Origin: Caulobacter sp. 17J80-11
Lineage (GTDB): Bacteria > Pseudomonadota > Alphaproteobacteria > Caulobacterales > Caulobacteraceae
Length of the DNA: 64,000 nucleotides
Assembly: GCF_014349105.1 (NCBI RefSeq)
Contig: NZ_JACSJI010000008.1
Location: 62,001-126,000, forward strand
Direction of reading: 5' to 3'
The position numbers were made by a program, and so were the translations under genes. Numbering within the stretch: position 1 is the stretch's first letter; every line of letters begins with the position of its first letter. This document shows positions 32,168 through 38,748 of the stretch, piece by piece. Below the pieces are notes generated by a model. The model was not told the origin of the DNA and searched no databases. It saw nothing but the letters and a program-made list of their open reading frames with translations.

Positions 32168-32584
32168 ATGCAGGACTGGCCGCCGATCGAGAGCGCGGAG
32201 GAATTCCGCCGTCTGCGCCTCAGCAATTCCAAGGAAGAATACTCACGCTCGTCCTGGGCGGCGGCGCCCGACGCCGTGTGGGCGGAGGTGATCGACCGCT
32301 GGCCGGAGCTGCGCGTCTGGGTCGCCCACAACCGCAGCATTCCTGCGCACCTGATCGACCGGCTCGCCGCCGACCCCGACCCCGACGTGCGCACCCGCAT
32401 CGCGCAAAAGAACACCCTGCCCCCGGCCGTGCTCGAGCGCCTGCTGGACGACCCCGTGCCGGGCGTCCGCCTGGCCGCGGCGCGCAACCCGGCCGTTCCG
32501 CTCGAACGCCTCTATCGGATGCTGGCCGCGGCCGCCGACGCGTGGACGCGCCGCCAGTTGAGCGAACGCCTGCAGCGCGCCTGA
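32168..32584 (+). CDS. Leucine-rich-repeat-variant (LRV) protein
   Basis: A 138-residue protein with GGAGG just upstream of the ATG at 32168. Two LRV-type helical repeats are visible: VAHNRSIPAHLIDRLAADPD and IAQKNTLPPAVLERLLDDPV, followed by AAARNPAVPLERLYRML. Each repeat has the alternating helix pattern of this solenoid family, which mediates protein contacts and lacks enzymatic activity. The gene sits between portal and terminase but on the opposite strand, with family B repeats on both sides, which suggests insertion into the phage module. Confidence 0.75.
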   Translation: MQDWPPIESAEEFRRLRLSNSKEEYSRSSWAAAPDAVWAEVIDRWPELRVWVAHNRSIPAHLIDRLAADPDPDVRTRIAQKNTLPPAVLERLLDDPVPGVRLAAARNPAVPLERLYRMLAAAADAWTRRQLSERLQRA

Positions 32585-32588
32585 ACAT

Positions 32589-32611
32589 CCCCTCCCCTTG
32601 CGGGAGAAGGG
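32589..32611. repeat. Short family B hairpin
   Basis: CCCTCCCCTTGCGGGAGAAGGG forms a hairpin between the convergent stops of the LRV and terminase genes. It is the stem part of the family B element only, and may terminate both transcripts. Confidence 0.65.
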
Positions 32612-32612
32612 A

Positions 32613-33866
32613 TCAGGACATCCACCCGCCGGCCCCGCGCTCGCCCTCGCGCTTGGCCCGCGCGACCCGCGGCTCCTCGACGGCCACCGCCAGGTAGCGC
32701 AGCGCGTCGGCGCCGTGGCTCGCCCAGTCGTGCCGCGGCCCCAGGCCCACGCGGCGCTTCTCGTCCACCCGCTCGCGGTATTCGCCGAGCGCCTTCAGCC
32801 CCGGCCCGCACGCGCCGGCGTCGATCCACGTCCGCGGCAGCAAGCGGCGCACCGCTTCGATCCCGTCGGCCACGCCCACGCGGGGCGCGATGCGCACCCG
32901 AAAGCCCAGCCCCTCCAGCATCTCCGCCCGGCTCTTGCCGGTGCCCAGCTCCCGCGCCATGGCGTCGTGCGGCAGCACCAGCGGCGCATAGACATGGCCG
33001 CGCTCGCGCAGGGCCCGCGCGTACCAGTCCAGCCCGACGCCGGAATTCTCGACATAGTCGACCAGCCGCACCTCGCGGCCCACCACCTGGGCGAACCAGA
33101 TCGCCGTGGCGTCGCCGACGCCTAAGTCCCACGCCGTCCAGACCTCCAGCGCCGGATCGGCCGGCACCCGCGTGATCCGTCCCTGCGCCAGCGCCTCAGA
33201 CAGCAGCCGCGCGTAGTACGCGCCCTCCGCCACCTTGCGGTATTCGCCCAGCCACACGTGGGCGTGCTTGTCCGGATCGGCCGCCAGGTCGTGCGCCATC
33301 TCGGCGGCCAGCACCTGCGGGAACCACGGATTGTCGGCGAACGAGACCCGGCGCACCACCGCGTCCGGCGGAACCGTCCGCCCGCGGAACATCAGGTCGA
33401 CCGGATCGAACTCGTTCTGCGGGTTCCACGCCCACCACAGCTCCGAGCCGGGCTTGCGCACGGTCGGCACCAGCAGGTCGATGGAGCGCTGCGACACCCG
33501 GTCGGCCTCCTCCACCCACACCCGGTCCAGCCCCTCCATCGACTTGATCGCCTCGGGGTTCGACCGCAGGCCCGCGAAGAAGAACCGCGAGCCGTTGGCC
33601 CCGCGGATCTCCGCGTCGGTCGACCTGAACACGCCGCTCAAGCCCAGCTCGGCGATCTTGTCCTCGATCAGCCGCTTGGCGCTCTCCTTCACCGACTTCT
33701 GGATCTCGCGCGCGCACAGCACCCGCAGCGGCTCGCTCGCCGCCTGCAGGGCCAGGGCGGTAGCGAACGAATGCGACTTGCCCGACCCGCGCCCGCCGAA
33801 GAACGCCTTGTGCCGCGCCGGGCGGAACAGCTCCTGGAAGGCCTCAGGGATCTGAGCGGTCGGCAT
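32613..33866 (-). CDS. terL: Phage terminase large subunit
   Basis: A 417-residue packaging motor of the PBSX/Terminase_3 type. Walker A is GGRGSGKS at residues 24-31 and Walker B RVWVEEAD at 115-122. An arginine-rich coupling segment follows. The RNase H-like nuclease begins near TAWDLGVGD, with D247 as first metal ligand, and ends with HDWASHGADALRYLA, which holds the last. All motor and nuclease residues expected from the family are present, so the enzyme should be active. It overlaps the small subunit gene by 23 bp. The downstream neighbour on this strand is the portal, after an interruption by a plus-strand gene. Confidence 0.94.
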   Translation of the reverse strand: MPTAQIPEAFQELFRPARHKAFFGGRGSGKSHSFATALALQAASEPLRVLCAREIQKSVKESAKRLIEDKIAELGLSGVFRSTDAEIRGANGSRFFFAGLRSNPEAIKSMEGLDRVWVEEADRVSQRSIDLLVPTVRKPGSELWWAWNPQNEFDPVDLMFRGRTVPPDAVVRRVSFADNPWFPQVLAAEMAHDLAADPDKHAHVWLGEYRKVAEGAYYARLLSEALAQGRITRVPADPALEVWTAWDLGVGDATAIWFAQVVGREVRLVDYVENSGVGLDWYARALRERGHVYAPLVLPHDAMARELGTGKSRAEMLEGLGFRVRIAPRVGVADGIEAVRRLLPRTWIDAGACGPGLKALGEYRERVDEKRRVGLGPRHDWASHGADALRYLAVAVEEPRVARAKREGERGAGGWMS

Positions 33867-34218
33867 GGCCAGGCCTCACGAACTCCACCGTCACCGCCAC
33901 GCCGGGGCCGGCGGGCGCGCTCTCGGCCCGTTCGCCCCAGTCGTCCCGCGCGATCTGCTTCAGCGCGAACGCGATCACCGTCGCATTGCCCGCGCCCTTG
34001 CCGGACGCGGCGGCCGCCAGCCGGTCCTCCCAGACCTTGGCCCCCTTGGCCCGACCGCGCGCCACGGCCTCCGCAAACGCCGGATGCGCCGCGATCCACG
34101 CGCTCACCGTCGAGCGCGCCACGTCCAGCTCCCCGGCCAACACCGCCAGGCTGTAGCCCTTTGACAGGCACTCCACCGCCGTCTCGCAGAAGGCGGCGCG
34201 ATAGCGGGACGCGGTCAT
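33844..34218 (-). CDS. terS: Phage terminase small subunit
   Basis: A 124-residue DNA-recognition protein. Residues about 1-50 are a helix-turn-helix (AAFCETAVECLSKGYSLAV, then LDVARSTVSAWIAAHPAF) as in Terminase_1-like small subunits, with a helical middle (AKVWEDRLAAAASGKG) and a C-terminal strand-rich tail. GGAGGG precedes the start at 34218. Its stop overlaps the start of the large subunit by 23 bp. It marks one edge of the phage block. No phage genes are seen upstream of it in this window. Confidence 0.85.
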   Translation of the reverse strand: MTASRYRAAFCETAVECLSKGYSLAVLAGELDVARSTVSAWIAAHPAFAEAVARGRAKGAKVWEDRLAAAASGKGAGNATVIAFALKQIARDDWGERAESAPAGPGVAVTVEFVRPGHADRSDP

Positions 34219-34282
34219 GGTGAGCCCTCCGGCTGGACAAGACACGGGCGCAGGCGCCTACTCACGCGCGGGGGGACTTCAC

Positions 34283-34726
34283 ATGAACACCACGACGAGC
34301 GGACGGGCCCTGTTGGCCGCGGGCCTGGTTCTGGCGGCGACCGTGGGCGGCCCGGCGCCGGCCGTACGCGCCGACGCCCGGTACGTGGAGGTCGATTTCT
34401 GCAACGACGACGACGAGGCCATCTCTTTGGCCATGGCGCACTACGACACACCACTTTTCGGCCAGTACGTCATCCGCGGGTGGTACACGATCGCGCCGCA
34501 TACCTGCCGCCACGAGGATATCGCGCGCGGCGGCGTCCTCTACACCTTCGCCGGCTCCGCGGACGGACACGAATGGGACGGCGACACCCGGTTCTGCGTG
34601 CCCTTGAAGGCGTTCAACCGCACCGCGACCCGCGAAGACGAGTGCGCCGAGGGCGAGGCGCCCTTCCGGTTCGAGGCGCACGTGCTCCCCTGGGACGACA
34701 CCTACACCGTCACCTTCTCCCGCTGA
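34283..34726 (+). CDS. DUF1036 periplasmic protein
   Basis: A 147-residue exported protein with a signal peptide (cleavage near VRA, residue 30). The DUF1036 core is evident: VDFCNDDDEAISLAMAHYD (residues about 37-55), YVIRGWYTIAPHTCRHEDI (about 62-80), then YTFAGSADGHEWDG and a late FCVPLKAFN. The paired Cys residues fit a disulfide-bonded beta fold. The biological role of the family is unknown. The gene starts 64 bp from the terminase small subunit start and is divergent, so it borders the phage block on the chromosome side. Confidence 0.85.
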   Translation: MNTTTSGRALLAAGLVLAATVGGPAPAVRADARYVEVDFCNDDDEAISLAMAHYDTPLFGQYVIRGWYTIAPHTCRHEDIARGGVLYTFAGSADGHEWDGDTRFCVPLKAFNRTATREDECAEGEAPFRFEAHVLPWDDTYTVTFSR

Positions 34727-34785
34727 GCCGGTCGATCGCTGAGCCGCCTCCAAAAACGTCACCCTGGGGCTGACGAAAATGGTCG

Positions 34786-35035
34786 AGCGCAAAGGCATCC
34801 CGCCCCGTCGGAGCTCGGCCGACAAGGGTCAACGGTCGCGAACATCACGTGCTCGGCGGCTCGTCCGGGGCGGAAACTCAATTCACAATCCGTCATCCCG
34901 GCCGCAGCGCAGCGCGAGCTTCGCGGAGAGCCGGATGAGGGCGCAGAGGATTCCCGCCCCGTCGGAGTTCGGCCGACAGGGGTCAACGGTCGCTCACAGG
35001 CGTGTTCGGCGCGACTCGTCAGGGGCGGAAACTCT
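34786..35035. repeat. Imperfect direct repeat of about 93 bp, two copies
   Basis: Copy 1 at 34786-34879 and copy 2 at 34940-35035 share TCCCGCCCCGTCGGAG, TCGGCCGACA, GGGTCAACGGTCGC and the ending GGGGCGGAAACTC. Within each copy the ends CCGCCCCG and CGGGGCGG (or AGGGGCGG) are inverted, giving a MITE-like or REP-like shape. A half family A element separates the copies. Confidence 0.75.
34892..34934. repeat. Half copy of repeat family A
   Basis: GTCATCCCGGCCGCAGCGCAG to CGCGGAGAGCCGG, matching the left half of the elements at 20115-20213 and 23995-24134. It is inserted between two direct repeat copies. Confidence 0.7.
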
Positions 35036-35036
35036 T

Positions 35037-35190
35037 AGATCTCCCCCCGAGCGGAGCGCTGGGGGAGCAGGCGGCGTCAGCCGCCGTGGGGGGCTCCAGC
35101 GGAGTGCGACGTGAGCCGCAGCGCCACGCTGGAGCCCCCTCCACCACGCTTCGCGTGGTCCCCCTCCCCCAGCGCTTCGCTAGGGGGAGG
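35037..35190. repeat. Interspersed palindromic repeat, family C, long copy
   Basis: It begins GATCTCCCCCCG, includes GCGGCGTCAGCCGCCGTGGGG and CTCCAGCGGAGTGCGACG, and closes with CCCCCAGCGCTTCGCTAGGGGGAGG, which pairs with its start. Shorter copies are at 37599-37680, 38134-38211, 40357-40433 and, inverted, 40633-40758. Confidence 0.75.
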
Positions 35191-35494
35191 ATTGGGTTCG
35201 CCGAGGTCGGCGGGGCGACCGCCATTTCGACGCGAAGGGCCGCGGGGCCGGCGGGGGAGCGCCGGTCTCGGGAGGGAACGCTGAAGGGGAAGCGTCCCGC
35301 GCTCCCGTCACAGGGGCGACCTGCGAAGGGGCGGCCGCGCCGCTCGGCGAAGCTTGGTCGCCGCCGCCCGGGCAGGGGCGTTGCGTCCGGGGTCCACCCG
35401 GTCCGCCGCGGCGAAACCTCGAAAGGGAAAAGCGATCCGGCGGGCGCTTCAGGAGAGCGCCTCGGCCCCCGGCGCAGCAATCCACCGTGGCTAA

Positions 35495-35523
35495 GGGATA
35501 GCCGAACGCCCCGGGGCCGTCAA
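35495..35523 (-). promoter_or_regulatory. Sigma-73-like promoter reading leftwards into a gene-free region
   Basis: On the minus strand TTGACG (35523-35518) and GGCTATCCC (35503-35495) are separated by 17 bases if the hexamers are taken as TTGACG and TATCCC. The GCTA start of the -10 element also fits the Caulobacter sigma-73 consensus (TTGACG...GCTANAWC). The start site would be near 35488. Downstream is a GC-rich sequence with several strong stems and no good reading frame, so the product may be a small RNA. I could not match it to 6S, tmRNA, SRP or RNase P RNA. Confidence 0.5.
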
Positions 35524-35870
35524 GAACAAAACCAGAACTTTTTTCGACGGGCCGGCTCGCGCGCCCGCGCGCCTTTCCCGTGTAAGTAACCTTTGTCTGG
35601 TTCTGATATCTGACTCTGAGATGCTGGAGCCCGGCTGAAGCCCGGCCCAAGCGGACGCCTGGCGTCCGCCAGCCACACGTCTGTTATTTCAATAGCTTAC
35701 GCCCGCCATCACGCGCCGCGCATCCGCCCGGGTCCGCCCGCGCCGGCGACAGGAATTCCGCCGCGAAACCGCGCGCCCCTACGCAACCTCCCCCACCCCT
35801 CTTCGGGGTTTGCCCGATCCCTCCGGCCGTCCCAGCACGCCATGCTCCGTCGTTTCCGCCGGAGGGCGTC

Positions 35871-36413
35871 ATGTTCGATCGCCACCGTCTCTTCAGCCTC
35901 GCCGCCGCCCTGGTCCTGGGCGCGTGCACCGCCGCCGCCGAGCCGGCCGCCCGGGTCCAGGCCGACCCGTCGGTGGACGTCTCCGGCTGGCGCAACTTCG
36001 TCTGGACCGGCCCGATGTCGCCCTCCGACGTCGATCCGGCGCTGGAGGTCCAGGCCCAGGCCTCGGTGGCCCGCGCCCTCGAGCAGCGCGGCTACAGCCA
36101 GGGCCAGCCGCCCCAGTTCGCCGTCGCCGTCTTCTTCGGCGATCCGGGCAAGCCGCCGCTCTACACCGAAGGCCCCCGCTACAGCGCCGCCCCCGACCCG
36201 CGGGCCGGCCAGCGCAGCTGGGGCGGCCTGCTGGACTGGCCCGAGCAGACGGGCCCCACGCCCGGAACCCTGACGGTGGCCGTGGTCGACGTCGCCTCGC
36301 GCAAGGCGGTCTGGCGCTCGACCTCGCGCGCGCACCTCGGCCGCGACGCCACGCCCGACGACGTCGACGCCGTGGTCGCCGCCGTGCTGGCCGACTTCCC
36401 GGCCCGGGACTGA
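35871..36413 (+). CDS. DUF4136 lipoprotein, first of three
   Basis: A 180-residue lipoprotein with lipobox LGAC (residues 16-19) and GGAGGG five bases before the start. The mature part has the DUF4136 pattern: DVSGWRNFVWTGPM (about 36-49), ALEVQAQASVARALEQRGYS (about 58-77), FAVAVFF, a long loop, then TLTVAVVDVASRKAVWRSTS and a C-terminal helix VDAVVAAVLADFP. DUF4136 proteins are outer-membrane or periplasmic lipoproteins of unknown role. This copy is the most diverged of the three in the cluster. The next copy starts five bases after its stop. Confidence 0.83.
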   Translation: MFDRHRLFSLAAALVLGACTAAAEPAARVQADPSVDVSGWRNFVWTGPMSPSDVDPALEVQAQASVARALEQRGYSQGQPPQFAVAVFFGDPGKPPLYTEGPRYSAAPDPRAGQRSWGGLLDWPEQTGPTPGTLTVAVVDVASRKAVWRSTSRAHLGRDATPDDVDAVVAAVLADFPARD

Positions 36414-36418
36414 CCCGC

Positions 36419-36955
36419 ATGTCCGCCCGCCCGCTCGCCCGCGCCGCCGGCCCCGTCGTCGCTCTGGTGCTGTGCGCCTTCGCCGGCCCGGAGGTGAAGA
36501 CGAAGTTCGACGCCACCGCCGACTTCGTCGACATGCACAGCTACAGCTGGGCCGTCACCAGCCCGCCCGCCGGCGCTGTCGCCACGACCTGGAAGCAGGT
36601 GCGCGACGCGATCGACCGCGACCTGCAGGCCCGCGGCTACACCCAAGCCCAGCCCGGCGACTTCGCGATCGGCTTCACGATCGGCCGCCGGCAGCAGACC
36701 AAGACCTGGGACCTCGGCCAGTCCTACGGCGGTTGGGGCGGCCCCGGCCCGGTCGACTGGTCCGGCGGCTCGCCCGACGTCATCGACTACACCGAGGGCA
36801 CCCTGGCCATCGACGTGTTCGACGCGAAGACCCGGCGGCCGCTCTGGCACGGCGCCCTGTCCCAGCGCATCAGCGCCGTCCCCGACCAGGCCGAGATCGA
36901 CGCTGCGGTGAAAACCGTGCTGGACAAGTTCCCGCCCCCGCCGCCCGCAAAGTGA
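36419..36955 (+). CDS. DUF4136 protein, second of three
   Basis: A 178-residue paralogue of its neighbours. The N-terminus is a signal sequence (ARAAGPVVALVLCAFAG), but the Cys is preceded by VL rather than a small residue, so the lipobox is poor and the protein may be secreted or anchored by its helix. The core has FDATADFVDMHSYSW, AIDRDLQARGYTQAQPGDFA, GFTIGRRQQTKTW, then TEGTLAIDVFDAKTRRPLW and the ending DAAVKTVLDKFPP. The last segment is nearly identical to that of the third copy, which shows a recent duplication. Spacing of five bases to the first copy implies one operon. Confidence 0.83.
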   Translation: MSARPLARAAGPVVALVLCAFAGPEVKTKFDATADFVDMHSYSWAVTSPPAGAVATTWKQVRDAIDRDLQARGYTQAQPGDFAIGFTIGRRQQTKTWDLGQSYGGWGGPGPVDWSGGSPDVIDYTEGTLAIDVFDAKTRRPLWHGALSQRISAVPDQAEIDAAVKTVLDKFPPPPPAK

Positions 36956-37056
36956 GCCCCCTCGGGGGAGACCGCCGCCCGTCTCGGGGTTTTTGCCGAG
37001 CGACGCGGCCCCGCCCCGGCGCGATCCTGCGGGCCAAGTCTCGAGGAGCGCGCGCC

Positions 37057-37596
37057 ATGACCGACCGTCGCCGCCTGCTGGGTCTCGCCGCCGGCCTGAG
37101 CGTCGCCCTGGGCCTGAGCGCCTGCGCCACCGGCCCGAACATCAACACCGACTATGACCGAAGCGTCGACTTCTCGAGCTTCCACACCTTCTCGCTGGCC
37201 AGCGACACGCCCCAGCCCGGCGCCCCGCCCCTGACCTGGCAGCGGGTCAGCGACGCCATCAACCGCACGCTTCAGGCCCGCGGCTTCACCCGCAGCGACA
37301 CGCCCGACTTCGCCGTCGGCTTCACGCTCGGCAAGCGCGACCGCATCGAGACCTGGAACTACGGCCCCTATTACGGCGCCTGGGGCCAGTCCGGCGGCGG
37401 CTGGTGGAACGCCCAGACCCACGTGCGCACCATCACCGAAGGCACCCTGACCATCGACGTGTTCGACGCCAAGACGCGCCGCCCGGTCTGGTCGGGCACC
37501 GCCACCCAGCGGCTCAGCGGCCCGGTCTCGCAGGCCGAGATCGACGCCGCGGTGACCAGCGTGCTCGCCAAGTTCCCGCCGACGTCGGGCAACTAG
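37057..37596 (+). CDS. DUF4136 lipoprotein, third of three
   Basis: A 179-residue lipoprotein with lipobox LSAC (residues 20-23) and GAGGAG upstream of the ATG at 37057. The core follows the second copy closely: SVDFSSFHTFSLASD, AINRTLQARGFTRSDTPDFA, GFTLGKRDRIETW, then TEGTLTIDVFDAKTRRPVW and DAAVTSVLAKFPP. An aromatic and Gly-rich loop (YYGAWGQSGGGWW) differs from its neighbours. Together the three make a small array of outer-membrane-type lipoproteins. A 100-bp gap separates it from the second copy, and a family C repeat follows its stop. Confidence 0.85.
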   Translation: MTDRRRLLGLAAGLSVALGLSACATGPNINTDYDRSVDFSSFHTFSLASDTPQPGAPPLTWQRVSDAINRTLQARGFTRSDTPDFAVGFTLGKRDRIETWNYGPYYGAWGQSGGGWWNAQTHVRTITEGTLTIDVFDAKTRRPVWSGTATQRLSGPVSQAEIDAAVTSVLAKFPPTSGN

Positions 37597-37598
37597 CC

Positions 37599-37680
37599 AG
37601 ATCTCCCCCCGGGGGGGAGCCGGCGGCGAAGCCGCCGTGGGGGCCTCCAGCGGAGCGCGACGCCGCCGCCCCCCGCCGAG
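37599..37680. repeat. Interspersed palindromic repeat, family C
   Basis: GATCTCCCCCCGGGGGGGAG, then GCGGCGAAGCCGCCGTGGGGG and CCTCCAGCGGAGCGCGACG, between the third DUF4136 gene and the OsmC gene. It can fold into two stems and may terminate the DUF4136 operon. Confidence 0.75.
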
Positions 37681-37739
37681 GGTGACGATCTTTGGCGCGC
37701 ATCGCGCTAAAGCACGGTCCCCGCCCTCGGAGCACCGCC

Positions 37740-38129
37740 ATGGCCCGCGCCCACGCCGACATCGGCACGACCGACTACGCCGTCGCCCTCAAGGCCGGCC
37801 ACCACCGGCTGACCGCCGACGAACGCCCCGACCTCGGCGGCCAGGACGCCGGCCCCGCCCCCTACGAGTTGCTGTGCGCGGCCCTGTCGGCCTGCACCGC
37901 CATCACGCTTCGCATGTACGCCGGCCGCAAGGGCTGGGCGCTGACCGCCGCCCACGTCGACGTCCACTTCGCCCGCGAAGGCGAGGTCGAACGCCTGGAC
38001 CGCACGCTCCGCTTCGAAGGCGAGCTCGACGAGACCCAACGCGCCCGCCTCGCCGACATCGCCGAACGCACCCCGGTGACGCTCACGCTGAAACGGTCGA
38101 TGGCGATCGCGACGACGGTCGCCGACTAG
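37740..38129 (+). CDS. OsmC-family peroxide-related protein
   Basis: A 129-residue protein of the OsmC/YhfA fold. The motif APYELLCAALSACTAITLRM (residues 39-58) holds the helix with C46 and C52, followed by AGRKGWALTAAHVDVHF and the C-terminal AERTPVTLTLKRSMAIAT. OsmC enzymes reduce organic hydroperoxides with a Cys pair; this subgroup often keeps only the central Cys in the right place, so activity should not be assumed. It is a lone gene between family C repeats. Confidence 0.87.
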   Translation: MARAHADIGTTDYAVALKAGHHRLTADERPDLGGQDAGPAPYELLCAALSACTAITLRMYAGRKGWALTAAHVDVHFAREGEVERLDRTLRFEGELDETQRARLADIAERTPVTLTLKRSMAIATTVAD

Positions 38130-38133
38130 CCAA

Positions 38134-38211
38134 GATCTCCCCCCTCCGGGGGGAGCCGCCGCCGGCGGGCGGCGTGGGGGGCTCCAGCGGAGCGCGCGAG
38201 CCCCCCCCAAA
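38134..38211. repeat. Interspersed palindromic repeat, family C, joined to family D
   Basis: GATCTCCCCCCTCCGGGGGGAG hairpin start (arms CTCCCCCC and GGGGGGAG), then GGCGGCGTGGGGGGCTCCAG and CGGAGCGCGCGAG. A family D element follows within four bases, an arrangement repeated at 40357-40542. Confidence 0.75.
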
Positions 38212-38214
38212 TAC

Positions 38215-38320
38215 CGTCACCCTCGGGCTCGTCCCGAGGGCCCAGCGTTCAGCTCGCACCTCCCCTCGGTCCGTTCGCGCACCGGAAGCCTGGCCCCTCG
38301 GGACAAGCCCGAGGGTGACG
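38215..38320. repeat. Interspersed palindromic repeat, family D
   Basis: It begins CGTCACCCTCGGGCTCGTCC and closes GGACAAGCCCGAGGGTGACG, which are inverted copies. The centre holds GGGCCCAGCGTTCAGCTCGC and TTCGCGCACCGGA. The second copy at 40437-40542 is nearly identical, including the centre. Confidence 0.82.
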
Positions 38321-38415
38321 ATCAATTGCTGCGTTCACCCGGCTGAAAACATTACAGTTTCAATCTCGCCCCTCGCCGGACGGATGACCCGCCCGGCGCG
38401 ACGCGAGCGGCGGCG

Positions 38416-38607
38416 ATGACGAGAGAACGGATCGAGCGGATCTTCATCACGCCCGGGCGCTGGATCACCATCGCCGCCACCTATTTCCCGCTCAGCACCC
38501 GCTTCCTCGACGAAGACTATCGCGCCAACGAACTCAATCACGGCTTCTGGGCGGTGATGTTCTGGATGACCTTGGGCTGTTTGCTCGCCGCCCTGCTGGC
38601 CCGCTGA
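38416..38607 (+). CDS. Small membrane protein
   Basis: A 63-residue protein starting MTRERIERIFITPGRWITI with a C-terminal membrane helix (AVMFWMTLGCLLAALLA, residues 46-62) and an amphipathic or second helix near 15-30. Third positions are host-like. No strong ribosome binding site is seen and no family is recognised. It is flanked by family D and family A-prime repeats. Confidence 0.55.
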   Translation: MTRERIERIFITPGRWITIAATYFPLSTRFLDEDYRANELNHGFWAVMFWMTLGCLLAALLAR

Positions 38608-38626
38608 AGCCGCTCCAAATCCGTCT

Positions 38627-38703
38627 GTCCCGACGAATGTCGGGACCCAGATTCATCCGCCACTCTCAGTGGGCTTCACCTGGACCCCGACTTTCGTCGG
38701 GGC
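38627..38703. repeat. Interspersed palindromic repeat, family A-prime
   Basis: GTCCCGACGAATGTCGGGAC hairpin, CCAGATTCATCCGCC spacer, GGGCTTCACCTGG, then CCCCGACTTTCGTCGGGG hairpin. The base changes relative to 21283-21359 are compensated within each stem, which argues that the hairpins themselves are under selection. Confidence 0.82.
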
Positions 38704-38748
38704 GTACGGAGGAGGTGGAAGGCGCGGTTTCCGCTGGAGCCCCCGCCC

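Larger units (their letters stand above)
34727..35870. other. 1.1-kb gene-free region with nested repeats and a promoter
   Basis: From left to right: a direct repeat copy (34786-34879), a half family A element (34892-34934), the second direct repeat copy (34940-35035), a family C element (35037-35190), a GC-rich structured stretch (about 35195-35490), a near-consensus minus-strand promoter (35495-35523), then an AT-richer stretch (35525-35700). No frame with host codon pattern and a ribosome binding site was found. The last 170 bp presumably hold the promoter for the DUF4136 genes. Confidence 0.6.

Noticed and set aside
35200..35490. 6S, tmRNA, SRP or RNase P RNA gene downstream of the strong promoter
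   Set aside because: I could not find the conserved sequences of these RNAs. An unnamed small RNA remains possible.
35180..35650. Minus-strand open frame of about 156 codons over the presumed small RNA
   Set aside because: The translation is Pro/Arg/Ser-rich without structure and the frame starts upstream of the promoter, so it would not be read from it.
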